Source: an uncultured Lachnospiraceae bacterium (GTDB taxonomy: Bacteria > Bacillota > Clostridia > Lachnospirales > Lachnospiraceae). From it: DNA of 39,387 bases. Below, piece by piece: positions 23,938 through 31,746 of the stretch. The stretch lies in the NCBI GenBank assembly GCA_934339135.1, contig CAKRHP010000023.1:1-39387 (forward strand), given 5' to 3'. How positions within the stretch are numbered: the stretch's first letter is position 1; each line of letters opens with the position of its first letter. Under the pieces are notes generated by a model that did not search any database, was not told where the DNA came from, and saw nothing but the letters and a program-made list of their open reading frames with translations. The translations under genes and the position numbers were made by a program.

Positions 23938-25293
23938 ATGAGAAAACAGGATTTAGTAAAGGTGGCAGCGTATGCTGCAGTGTTTGGGCTGGTAGGAGGC
24001 GTAACATTTGAGGGGGTTAATTATACCGCTAATCATTTTCTTGGAAATGCAGCGGTAGAAAGCACCGCGACACCGGCAAGTAAATTGAAAACAACAACGA
24101 CTTCAACCGGAAGCAGTGACAGCAGCTCCGAGGGAGTATCTACCGTAGCAGCCAATGTGCTTCCGTCTATCGTAGCCATTGATGTGACGGTTCAGGAAAA
24201 TACACAGGATGTATTTGGCAGAAGCTATTCCCAGGAATCATCCGGCAGTGGCTCCGGTATTATCGTGGCACAGGATGACAGTAATCTTTATATTGCAACC
24301 AACAATCATGTGGTACAGAATGCAACCAAGGTATCTGTCAAGTTTAATGATGACAGTACTTATACCGCAAGCGTCAAGGGAACTGACACAGATTCCGATC
24401 TGGCAGTGGTTGAGATCCCAATGAAGGATCTGTCCGATGACACAAAAAATAATATCAAGGTGGCAACCCTTGGGGACTCTGCCAAGGTAAAGATCGGAGA
24501 ACAGTCTATCGCTATCGGTAATGCTCTGGGCTATGGCACTTCTGTTACCGTTGGCTATATCAGTGCCGTGGACAGAGAGGTTGCCTCTGAGGATGTCAAT
24601 ATGAAGTTGCTTCAGACAGATGCTGCTATCAACCCGGGCAACAGTGGTGGTGCTCTTGTGGATGATGAGGGCAAGGTTATTGGTATCAATTCAGCAAAAT
24701 ATTCGGACACCTCTGTAGAGGGTATGGGATTTGCGATTCCAATCTCTACGGCAATTCCGATCATCAATGATATTATTGATGCACAGCAGGTATCTGAGGA
24801 TGAACAGGCGTATCTGGGCATTAAAGGAACCGATGTTTCCAGTGAAATCTCCCAGTATTACAATATGCCGGAAGGAATTTATGTCGGTAAGGTAACAAAG
24901 GATTCCCCTGCCGGAAAAGCCGGTATCAAGACAGGTGACATCATTGTGAAATTTAACGGAAATGAGACAATAACCATGGATGGTCTTCAGGATCGTCTGG
25001 GACGATGCAAAGCCGGAGATACCGTGGAGGTCGTTGTCAAGAGAGCGGATAATGGTGATTACAAAGAGGTTACCGTGAAAGTAAAGCTTGGTAAGAAATC
25101 AGATTCCACAGAGGATCAGAGTGATGACAGCCAGAGTGGAAACAGCAGTCAGAATGGTTCTCAGGGAAATAACGGAAATCAGAATGGAAATAATTCCCGG
25201 AATGGCGGTAACAGCCAGAACGGTTCCCAGGGCAGTGACGGAAGTCAGAACGAAAACGGATACAGTAACTGGTGGGGTTCCTTCTTTAACTAA
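23938..25293 (+). CDS. HtrA/DegP-like serine protease with PDZ domain and low-complexity tail
   Basis: 451 residues from the ATG at 23938, which has AAGGGAGAG upstream; an in-frame ATG at 23869 would add 23 basic residues but has no good ribosome binding site. One N-terminal membrane helix (AAYAAVFGLVGGVTFEG), a Ser/Thr linker, then a trypsin-like domain with His in ATNNHVVQN, Asp in TDSDLAVVEI and Ser in NPGNSGGALVDD. One PDZ domain (AYLGIKGTDVSSEISQYY to VKVKLG) follows. After it come about 60 Asn/Gly/Gln/Ser residues and an aromatic end NWWGSFFN. It should degrade misfolded proteins outside the membrane. Confidence 0.93.
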   Translation: MRKQDLVKVAAYAAVFGLVGGVTFEGVNYTANHFLGNAAVESTATPASKLKTTTTSTGSSDSSSEGVSTVAANVLPSIVAIDVTVQENTQDVFGRSYSQESSGSGSGIIVAQDDSNLYIATNNHVVQNATKVSVKFNDDSTYTASVKGTDTDSDLAVVEIPMKDLSDDTKNNIKVATLGDSAKVKIGEQSIAIGNALGYGTSVTVGYISAVDREVASEDVNMKLLQTDAAINPGNSGGALVDDEGKVIGINSAKYSDTSVEGMGFAIPISTAIPIINDIIDAQQVSEDEQAYLGIKGTDVSSEISQYYNMPEGIYVGKVTKDSPAGKAGIKTGDIIVKFNGNETITMDGLQDRLGRCKAGDTVEVVVKRADNGDYKEVTVKVKLGKKSDSTEDQSDDSQSGNSSQNGSQGNNGNQNGNNSRNGGNSQNGSQGSDGSQNENGYSNWWGSFFN

Positions 25294-25348
25294 AGGAAAC
25301 GCACCATTTTGAAAAAGCCGCATACCATAATCTATAAATTGTTTGTGC

Positions 25349-25382
25349 AAAAGAGGATACCCATAGAGGTGTCCTCTTTTTT
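25349..25382 (+). terminator. rho-independent terminator after the HtrA gene
   Basis: AAAAGAGGATACC (25349-25361) pairs with GGTGTCCTCTTTT (25368-25380), 13 pairs including one T-G wobble, with Ts to 25382. Confidence 0.9.
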
Positions 25383-25404
25383 GTACAGAAAGGGCAGGTA
25401 TCAT

Positions 25405-26412
25405 ATGAAACGGATCTGGAAAAAGACGCTTTGCGTTGGTATGACGGCAGTGATGATGGTGGGTGCTTTATCAGGCTGTGGCAAGCAGGACAAAGAGCTT
25501 ACCACCATCCGTCTCAACGAGGTGGCACATTCGATCTTTTATGCACCGCAGTATGTGGCGATTGAGAAGGGGTATTTCGAGGACGAAGGGATCGCATTGG
25601 AGTTGACCAATGGAATGGGAGCAGACAATGTAATGACCGCTGTGGTTTCCGGGGAGGCAGACATAGGATTTATGGGTTCCGAATCTTCCATTTATGTGTA
25701 TCAGGAGGGCGCAAAGGACTACATTGTGAATTTTGCCCAGCTGACAAACCGTGCCGGTAACTTCCTTGTGGCAAAATCAAAGGATGACTCCTTTGACTGG
25801 AGTAAGCTGAAAGGAAAAACCGTGCTGGGCGGCAGGGATGGCGGCATGCCGGAGATGGTATTTGAATATGTATTAAAGAAGAATGGCATCGACCCGAAAA
25901 AAGATCTGAAGATTGTAAAGAATATTGATTTTGGTCTCACCGCACAGGCGTATGCTTCCGGTCAGGGAGATTATACCGTAGAATTTGAACCGTTTGCCGC
26001 TTCCTTGGAGGCTGACAAAAAGGGTGTTGTTGTTGCCTCTCTCGGAGAAGCCAGCGGGGACGTTCCTTACACGGCTTATTCTGCCAAGAAAAGTTATATG
26101 AAGGATCACCAGAAGGAGCTTCTTGCCTTCACGAAGGCGGTCCAGAAGGGAATGGATTTTGTACAGAGCCACACCCCGGAGGAGATTGCCAAGGTGATCG
26201 CTCCACAGTTCCCGGAGACGGATGAGAAGGCTCTGGTTACCGTGGTAAAGCGTTATTATGATCAGGGAACCTGGAAAGAGAATCTGGTCTTTGAAAAAGC
26301 AAGCTTTGAGCTTTTGCAGGATATTCTGCAGGATGCGGGAGTATTGAAGAACCGCCTGGCTTATGATGATCTGGTAGATACCCAGCTTGCAAAGGATTCA
26401 TTCTTGCCATAA
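25405..26412 (+). CDS. ABC transporter substrate-binding lipoprotein (NMT1/SsuA/THI5-like)
   Basis: 335 residues. A lipoprotein signal (TLCVGMTAVMMVGALSGC) has its lipid Cys in LSGC. The binding fold shows FYAPQYVAIEKGYFEDEGI, then GEADIGFMGSESSIYVY and LKGKTVLGGRDGGMPEMVFE, typical of the sulfonate/nitrate/pyrimidine-precursor group. The ligand cannot be told from the sequence. The start at 25405 follows GAAAGGGCAGG. No permease or ATPase gene lies next to it: a terminator precedes it and a new promoter overlaps its end. Confidence 0.92.
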   Translation: MKRIWKKTLCVGMTAVMMVGALSGCGKQDKELTTIRLNEVAHSIFYAPQYVAIEKGYFEDEGIALELTNGMGADNVMTAVVSGEADIGFMGSESSIYVYQEGAKDYIVNFAQLTNRAGNFLVAKSKDDSFDWSKLKGKTVLGGRDGGMPEMVFEYVLKKNGIDPKKDLKIVKNIDFGLTAQAYASGQGDYTVEFEPFAASLEADKKGVVVASLGEASGDVPYTAYSAKKSYMKDHQKELLAFTKAVQKGMDFVQSHTPEEIAKVIAPQFPETDEKALVTVVKRYYDQGTWKENLVFEKASFELLQDILQDAGVLKNRLAYDDLVDTQLAKDSFLP

Positions 26413-26432
26413 TTCCCAAAATGCGTTATAAT
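26404..26432 (+). promoter_or_regulatory. sigma-A promoter for the DUF1836 gene
   Basis: TTGCCA (26404-26409), a 17-base spacer and TATAAT (26427-26432). The -35 lies in the last codons of the substrate-binding protein gene. Confidence 0.75.
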
Positions 26433-26475
26433 GACAGGTGCGAAAAAATGTGCAAAGAACAGGGAATGAGGCATT

Positions 26476-27084
26476 ATGCAGAAAAAATACACAAACGAGA
26501 TCCTGAATCTCCTACGGAGTATACAAAATATTGACTATATTACTCCCGACGAAATACCTCAGATTGATTTATATATGGATCAGGTGACGACATTTATGGA
26601 TGAGCATTTACGTTCTTCCAAGCGCTTTGAGGAGGATAAGATCCTCACCAAGACCATGATCAACAATTATACGAAGAATAATTTGCTGCCGCCGCCGGTC
26701 AAAAAGAAATATTCCAGTGAGCATATGTTGCTTTTGATCTACATTTACTATCTGAAGAACTTTTTGTCCATCAATGATATCCAGAGTATTCTGAATCCGT
26801 TGACGGAGAAGTTTTTTGGAAGCGGGGACGGTTTATCCTTAAGTGATATTTACCGGCAGATCGTAGAACTGGAGCAGGAGAACATCAACTCCCAGGCGAG
26901 AGACATCATCCGCAAGCTGAACAAGTCCGGGGAGGCCTTTGCTGACGTGGAGGATCCGGAGGAGAAAAAGCTTCTGACGACATTTGCATTTATCTGTATG
27001 TTAAGCTTTGATGTCTGGGTAAAAAAGTCCGTTATTGAAAATCTGATCGATGATACACTGGGAGACAAAAAGAAAAGTAAATAA
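26476..27084 (+). CDS. DUF1836 domain protein, probable DNA-binding regulator
   Basis: 202 residues. The DUF1836 pattern is recognisable: IPQIDLYMDQVTTFMDEHL, then KILTKTMINNYTKNNLLPPP and LIYIYYLKNFLSINDIQSIL, a MerR-like helix-turn-helix arrangement. The C-terminal half is helical and charged (QIVELEQENINSQARDIIR). Members are common in Clostridia near sporulation or cell-division genes; their targets are unknown. It has its own promoter and terminator. Confidence 0.88.
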   Translation: MQKKYTNEILNLLRSIQNIDYITPDEIPQIDLYMDQVTTFMDEHLRSSKRFEEDKILTKTMINNYTKNNLLPPPVKKKYSSEHMLLLIYIYYLKNFLSINDIQSILNPLTEKFFGSGDGLSLSDIYRQIVELEQENINSQARDIIRKLNKSGEAFADVEDPEEKKLLTTFAFICMLSFDVWVKKSVIENLIDDTLGDKKKSK

Positions 27085-27096
27085 TGATATGGATCA

Positions 27097-27126
27097 AACA
27101 CCGGAAGTCACGTTCCGGTGTTTTTT
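27097..27126 (+). terminator. rho-independent terminator after the DUF1836 gene
   Basis: AACACCGGAA (27097-27106) pairs perfectly with TTCCGGTGTT (27113-27122) around a 6-base loop, with Ts to 27126. Confidence 0.9.
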
Positions 27127-27135
27127 GCATATAAT
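27107..27135 (+). promoter_or_regulatory. sigma-E-like promoter for yqfC
   Basis: GTCACGTT (27107-27114), a 13-base spacer and CATATAAT (27128-27135). The -35 would overlap the loop and right arm of the preceding terminator. yqfC is a sigma-E gene in Bacillus subtilis. Spacing is one base short of the candidate before spoIVA. Confidence 0.35.
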
Positions 27136-27168
27136 GACAGGAAGGAGACTGGTGATCGGAGGAAAACG

Positions 27169-27507
27169 ATGAGAAGGGAGTATCGTGTTAAACCGGAGAA
27201 GCATAAGCACGAAAAAAAGATGAAGACGGAACCTTCCATGCGGGATCCTGTAGTATCAAGAAAAATATCGGGAGTGTTGAGCCTTTCGGAGGATATTCTG
27301 GCAAAGGCTCCGGTGGTGACCAGCTTTGGAAGATACCGGGTATGTATTGAGAATTACCGTAGTATATTAGAATATCAGGAGGAACAGATCCGGATACAGA
27401 CGAAAACAGGAAAGATCCGGATTGCCGGGAAACGGCTGGGGATTGCCTACTTCCGGGAAGACTGTATGTGTGTGGTAGGAGAGATCCATTCCATAGAATA
27501 TCAGTAA
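27169..27507 (+). CDS. yqfC: sporulation protein YqfC
   Basis: 112 residues. The YqfC core is LSLSEDILAKAPVVTSFGRY, then RVCIENYRSILEYQEEQIRI and a C-terminal strand pair IRIAGKRLGIAYF. The family is needed for efficient sporulation, and the gene almost always precedes yqfD, as here. The ATG at 27169 follows CGGAGG; the earlier in-frame ATG at 27118 lies in the terminator tail. The N-terminal 30 residues are very basic. Confidence 0.92.
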   Translation: MRREYRVKPEKHKHEKKMKTEPSMRDPVVSRKISGVLSLSEDILAKAPVVTSFGRYRVCIENYRSILEYQEEQIRIQTKTGKIRIAGKRLGIAYFREDCMCVVGEIHSIEYQ

Positions 27508-27560
27508 CAGAAATTAAGGCGGCAAATGAGAGAAAGGGTAGCTCAGATGGAGGAGCGGGA

Positions 27561-28760
27561 ATGATACATAAAATTTTGACCTGGTGCGGGGGCTATGTGA
27601 TCGTGCGTCTGCCGGGAGATCAGGCGGAGCGGTTTATTAATATCTGCAGGACAAAGGGAATCTTTTGGTGGAAGGTTCGTTGGCAGCGTCAGGAGCAGTA
27701 TGTATATGGCTGTATAAAAAGAACGGATTATTATAAGCTGCGTCCTGTGGTACAAAAGACAGGGGGGTTCCCGGTGGTAAAGGGCAGGATCGGCGGCTAT
27801 TTCTGGCTTCGGAGAGGAATGGAAAGAGCCAGCTTCTGGTGCGGGATCCTGTCCATGCTGTGTATTTTGTTTTTGCTGGCAGGAAGGATATGGGGCATTG
27901 AGATATCCGGGCAGTCATATCATACGAAGGACAGCATCCTGCGTTATCTGGAATCCGAAAATGTGTATGGGGGAATAGCCGGGAAAGATGTAGTATGCAG
28001 CGAGATTGAGGCAAATCTTCGGAAAAAATATCAGGATATTGGATGGGCATCGGTAGAAAAGTCCGGGAGCAAGCTTTATGTGCGGTTGGATGAGGTGTTA
28101 CTGCAGAAAAAGAAGCATAAGAAGCAGCCGGCAAGCCTGGTGGCAGAAGATTCCGGAACGGTGTTAAGCATTGTGACTAAGACAGGGACAGCAAAGGTCA
28201 GAGCCGGTGATCAGGTGAAAAAGGGACAGAAGCTGATCTCTGAAAAGGTAAAGATTGTGGGAGATAATGAAGAGGTGGTGGCAAAAAAGCACGTCCGGGC
28301 GGCAGGAACGGTGGTACTGCAGTCTGTGTATCACTATGAAGACAGTTTGAAAAAAAAGTATCAGAAAAGAGAAGAAACAGGGAAAAGTCGTGCGATATAT
28401 CAGATAAATATAAAAAATCATGATCTTTTTCTATATAATCCCTTAAAAAGTTTGGAAAGTTACGAAAAATATGATATAATCCGTGAAGGTGGGCAAGTAT
28501 GCCCTTTTCTGTCATACCGTTTTCCGGTTTCTGTCTGGAAGAAGACATTTCGGGAGGTCCGGAGAGAAAAAGCGCGCTATTCCCAAGAAGAAGCGGCAAG
28601 GATTCTTACCGGCCGGTTTGATTATTACCGGCAGCAGATGACAGAAAATGGATGTTATGACCTGGAGGGTGAACTGGTCATCCGGGAACAGGGGGACAGC
28701 TTTGTGGGGGAGGCAGATATTGTCTATTCCAAAAAGCAGAAGAAATATCAGCAATTCTAG
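27561..28760 (+). CDS. yqfD: sporulation protein YqfD
   Basis: 399 residues. YqfD features are the start IHKILTWCGGYVIVRLPGDQ, ERFINICRTKGIFWW, a single membrane helix near residue 95 (FWCGILSMLCILFLLAGRIW), and an outer region with ENVYGGIAGKDVVCSEIE and ASLVAEDSGTVLSIVTKTGT. It acts in the mother cell membrane during sporulation. The ATG at 27561 follows GGAGCGGG; upstream in-frame codons lie in yqfC. It is 25 bases before phoH. Confidence 0.93.
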   Translation: MIHKILTWCGGYVIVRLPGDQAERFINICRTKGIFWWKVRWQRQEQYVYGCIKRTDYYKLRPVVQKTGGFPVVKGRIGGYFWLRRGMERASFWCGILSMLCILFLLAGRIWGIEISGQSYHTKDSILRYLESENVYGGIAGKDVVCSEIEANLRKKYQDIGWASVEKSGSKLYVRLDEVLLQKKKHKKQPASLVAEDSGTVLSIVTKTGTAKVRAGDQVKKGQKLISEKVKIVGDNEEVVAKKHVRAAGTVVLQSVYHYEDSLKKKYQKREETGKSRAIYQINIKNHDLFLYNPLKSLESYEKYDIIREGGQVCPFLSYRFPVSVWKKTFREVRREKARYSQEEAARILTGRFDYYRQQMTENGCYDLEGELVIREQGDSFVGEADIVYSKKQKKYQQF

Positions 28761-28785
28761 CGTTAGTTTGGAGGAAATATATTAC

Positions 28786-29799
28786 ATGTCGATTATGGAG
28801 ACAGTTATTGAGATACCTGCCGAGCATGAAAAAAACATATTTGGCAGCTTCGATGCGTATATCAAAAAGATTGAACGGAATCTGAATGTTACGATGGTTG
28901 CCAGAGACGGCGGCTTGAAGCTGGTGGGAGAAGCTGCCAGCGTGAAGACGGCAGAGAGCATATTGATGCAGCTTCTGGAATTATCCCGCAGAGGCAATAC
29001 CATCACAGAGCAGAATGTAGATTATGCTTTGGCACTTTCCATGGAGCACAGGGAGTCTGAACTGGTGGAGATCGATTCGGACATTGTGTGCCGTACCATT
29101 CAGGGAAAGCCGATCAAGCCAAAGACTGCCGGACAGAAGAAATATGTGGATCAGATCCGCAAAAAAATGATCGTATTCGGTGTCGGTCCGGCAGGAACCG
29201 GAAAGACATATCTTGCCATGGCGATGGCGATCGAGGCATTTAAAAGGGATGAAGTCAGCCGCATTATTCTGACTCGTCCGGCGATTGAGGCAGGAGAGAA
29301 GCTGGGATTTTTGCCGGGAGATCTTCAGAGTAAGGTAGATCCTTATCTGAGACCGTTATATGACGCACTTCATCAGATCATGGGTGTGGACAGCTATCTG
29401 AGAAACGTGGAGAAGGGACTGATCGAAGTGGCACCTCTGGCGTATATGAGAGGTCGTACTCTGGACAATTCCTTTATTATTCTGGATGAGGCGCAGAATA
29501 CCACACCGGCACAGATGAAGATGTTTCTGACACGAATCGGATTTGGATCTAAGGTCGTTGTGACCGGAGACCAGACACAGAAGGATCTGCCGTCAGGAAC
29601 TGCATCGGGACTGGATCAGGCGATCAATGTACTGAAAAATGTTGAGGATATTGGATTTTCCTTTTTAGATAATAAGGATGTAGTACGTCATCCGCTGGTA
29701 CAGCAGATCGTCAGTGCATATGACGATTATGAAAAGAAACAGGCTCGCCGCGAGGCAAGAAAAAAGGAGCAGGGGGCACGTCATGGAAAGGATAAATGA
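28786..29799 (+). CDS. PhoH-like ATPase (YbeZ)
   Basis: 337 residues. The P-loop is GVGPAGTGKTYLAMAMA and the Walker B segment FIILDEAQNTTPAQMKMFL, with GDQTQKDLP as a further helicase-type motif. An N-terminal small domain (IKKIERNLNVTMVARDGG) resembles a KH-like fold. PhoH/YbeZ works with YbeY in rRNA maturation and ribosome quality control. The start at 28786 follows GGAGG; the frame is open further upstream but there overlaps yqfD. Its end overlaps the HD-protein gene by 17 bases. Confidence 0.95.
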   Translation: MSIMETVIEIPAEHEKNIFGSFDAYIKKIERNLNVTMVARDGGLKLVGEAASVKTAESILMQLLELSRRGNTITEQNVDYALALSMEHRESELVEIDSDIVCRTIQGKPIKPKTAGQKKYVDQIRKKMIVFGVGPAGTGKTYLAMAMAIEAFKRDEVSRIILTRPAIEAGEKLGFLPGDLQSKVDPYLRPLYDALHQIMGVDSYLRNVEKGLIEVAPLAYMRGRTLDNSFIILDEAQNTTPAQMKMFLTRIGFGSKVVVTGDQTQKDLPSGTASGLDQAINVLKNVEDIGFSFLDNKDVVRHPLVQQIVSAYDDYEKKQARREARKKEQGARHGKDK

Positions 29800-31150
29800 A
29801 AAAAGACTGTTCTCGATCGTGATGTATCTGTCGCTGATACTGGGAGCATTGATATGTGCCGGGATTAACCGGATGACGATTGCAGGCATGCTGGTGCAGG
29901 TGTGTTATTCTCTGATCATTGGTGTGGTATTTATGACACTGCTTCATGCAAGAGAGGACATGCTGTGGGCGCAGATTCCGGAGAAGTTGGTATATCTGTT
30001 TTCCTTTTCTGTTTCCCTGTGTCTGATCGGCGCCGCATCCCGTTATCATATTGGGCTGTTCTGGCTTCTGCCACTGGCGGTCGTTGGCTATCTGGAGACC
30101 GTTGAGATCAAGGCAGTGACTTTTGGAGTCCTGATGTTAGACTACCTGTGTAATGCGGCACTGATCCATAAGGACATTAATCTGCTGGTTGGATATTTTA
30201 TTATGGCGGTGGCGATCGTGATGATCTTATCCATGCTGCATGACAGAAAAGAAATGCCATACGCAGGGGTGATCCTGGCAGCATTATGTATTGCATTGTT
30301 TGTGATCCGCTGTGGCTTTCAGAGCAGTGAGATATTCCGACAGAGATATTTTCTGATCCTGGAGATTTCCAGTCTGGTCTTTGTGGCAGTTTTCAGTGGG
30401 ATCTTGCAGATTGTCTGTGGGTCAGAAGACAGCATCGGTGCGTCATGTCTACAGGACATGTCATCGGAGGTGGAAGAGGAGGATGTCAATAGCATCGAGC
30501 AGAAAATCATGACAGCGGTGCCGGCAGAAGAGGATACTACAGAGCCCGATGAATTCGTGAAGGATCCGGAGATTGTGACAGCCGTACCGGAGCCGGTAGA
30601 GCATAAGAGACCGGAGCCGGCTGCTTCCGTGGAGATATTTGACATGATGGCTTATCTGCAGGATGATTTTCCGTTGATCCTTCAGCTGAAGGAGGAGGAT
30701 ACTCTTTATCAGCATTCCTATGAGATCAGCCGTTTATCCGGGCTTGCGGCCAGGAAGCTTGGCTGCAATGAGGCACTGGCGGCAGTGGGAGGAATGTTTC
30801 ACGAGGCAGGAAGAATGCTGTCTGCGGAGAATTATATGGAGGGCAATGCTTCTTTGGCAGAACAATACGGCTTTCCGGAGGATCTGGCTGCAGTGATCCG
30901 CCAGCACAATACGGGCAGTGAGATACCGAAAAGCCCGGAGGCGGCCATTGTAATGCTGAGTGACTGTATTGTTTCCACCAGTGAGTATCTTCGCAAAAAT
31001 GGCAAAAGAGATGCGATTTCAGATGACCAGCTGGTGATGAGTATATTTACAAACCGTATCAATAAAGGCGGTTTGGATGAGGCAGGGCTGACGGATGCAC
31101 AATTAGATACATTAAAAGCATTTTATATAGCACATGCATTTGAGATATAA
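29783..31150 (+). CDS. membrane HD-domain protein, short PgpH-like with HE in place of HD
   Basis: 455 residues. About seven or eight membrane helices occupy residues 10-230 (FSIVMYLSLILGALICAG to LEISSLVFVAVFSGILQIV). After an acidic linker comes an HD-hydrolase-like domain: first His in YQHSYEISRLSGLAARKLG, GGMFHEAGRML where PgpH has HDIGK, and later IRQHNTG and LSDCI. The gene occupies the pgpH position (phoH-pgpH-ybeY). PgpH degrades c-di-AMP and has a large outer domain of about 280 residues, missing here. With the Asp changed to Glu, activity is uncertain. Confidence 0.82.
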   Translation: MERINEKRLFSIVMYLSLILGALICAGINRMTIAGMLVQVCYSLIIGVVFMTLLHAREDMLWAQIPEKLVYLFSFSVSLCLIGAASRYHIGLFWLLPLAVVGYLETVEIKAVTFGVLMLDYLCNAALIHKDINLLVGYFIMAVAIVMILSMLHDRKEMPYAGVILAALCIALFVIRCGFQSSEIFRQRYFLILEISSLVFVAVFSGILQIVCGSEDSIGASCLQDMSSEVEEEDVNSIEQKIMTAVPAEEDTTEPDEFVKDPEIVTAVPEPVEHKRPEPAASVEIFDMMAYLQDDFPLILQLKEEDTLYQHSYEISRLSGLAARKLGCNEALAAVGGMFHEAGRMLSAENYMEGNASLAEQYGFPEDLAAVIRQHNTGSEIPKSPEAAIVMLSDCIVSTSEYLRKNGKRDAISDDQLVMSIFTNRINKGGLDEAGLTDAQLDTLKAFYIAHAFEI

Positions 31151-31169
31151 GGGAGGATTTTCGTTTACC

Positions 31170-31676
31170 ATGACAATTTGTTTTGAAAATGAAACAGATC
31201 AGAAACTGGATTTTGATTATGAAACGATTTTGGAAAAGGTCATTCGTCAGGCGGCAGATCAGGAAAAATGCCCCTATGAATTTGAGGTAAATGTAACATT
31301 TACAGATAATGATTCCATCCGTGAGATCAATCGGGAGTTTCGGGAGCTGGATGTACCCACAGATGTTTTATCGTTTCCAATGGTGGATTATCCGGCACCG
31401 GCAGACTTTTCTGTACTGGAAGATGAGGAAAATGCGGTAGAGTATTTTCATCCGGAGACGGGAGAACTGATCCTGGGGGATATCGTGATCTCTGTGGAAC
31501 GTGCCAAAATGCAGGCAGAGGAATATGGTCATTCCCTGAAACGGGAGATCTGTTTTCTGACGGCTCACAGTATGCTTCATCTGTTTGGCTATGATCATAT
31601 GGAGGATGAGGAGCGGATCGAGATGGAACGACGTCAGGAGCAGATCCTGCAGGATCTGGGAATCATACGGGAATAA
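31170..31676 (+). CDS. ybeY: rRNA maturation endoribonuclease YbeY
   Basis: 168 residues. The metal site is HSMLHLFGYDHMEDEE, keeping the three His of the family motif HGxLHLxGYDH but with Ser for the usual Gly. VTFTDNDSIREINREFRELD and PTDVLSFPM are also family features. YbeY acts in 16S rRNA 3' end maturation and ribosome quality control with PhoH. The ATG at 31170 lies 12 bases after GGGAGGA; an in-frame ATG at 31134 sits inside the previous gene. Confidence 0.95.
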   Translation: MTICFENETDQKLDFDYETILEKVIRQAADQEKCPYEFEVNVTFTDNDSIREINREFRELDVPTDVLSFPMVDYPAPADFSVLEDEENAVEYFHPETGELILGDIVISVERAKMQAEEYGHSLKREICFLTAHSMLHLFGYDHMEDEERIEMERRQEQILQDLGIIRE

Positions 31677-31699
31677 ATGATAAGATACAGGAAATATAA

Positions 31700-31733
31700 G
31701 CCTGCAGTTTCTGGCATGCAGGTGTGGGAAAGG
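31700..31733 (+). promoter_or_regulatory. recurrent leader element (flippase gene)
   Basis: CCTGCA (31701-31706) pairs with TGCAGG (31717-31722), a perfect 6-bp stem with a 10-base loop. GGAAAGG follows at 31727-31733. Loop bases TTTC (31708-31711) could pair with GAAA (31728-31731). The spacing to the ATG at 31747 is 13 bases, as at ffh and rnhA. Confidence 0.5.
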
Positions 31734-31746
31734 CATGGGTAACAGA

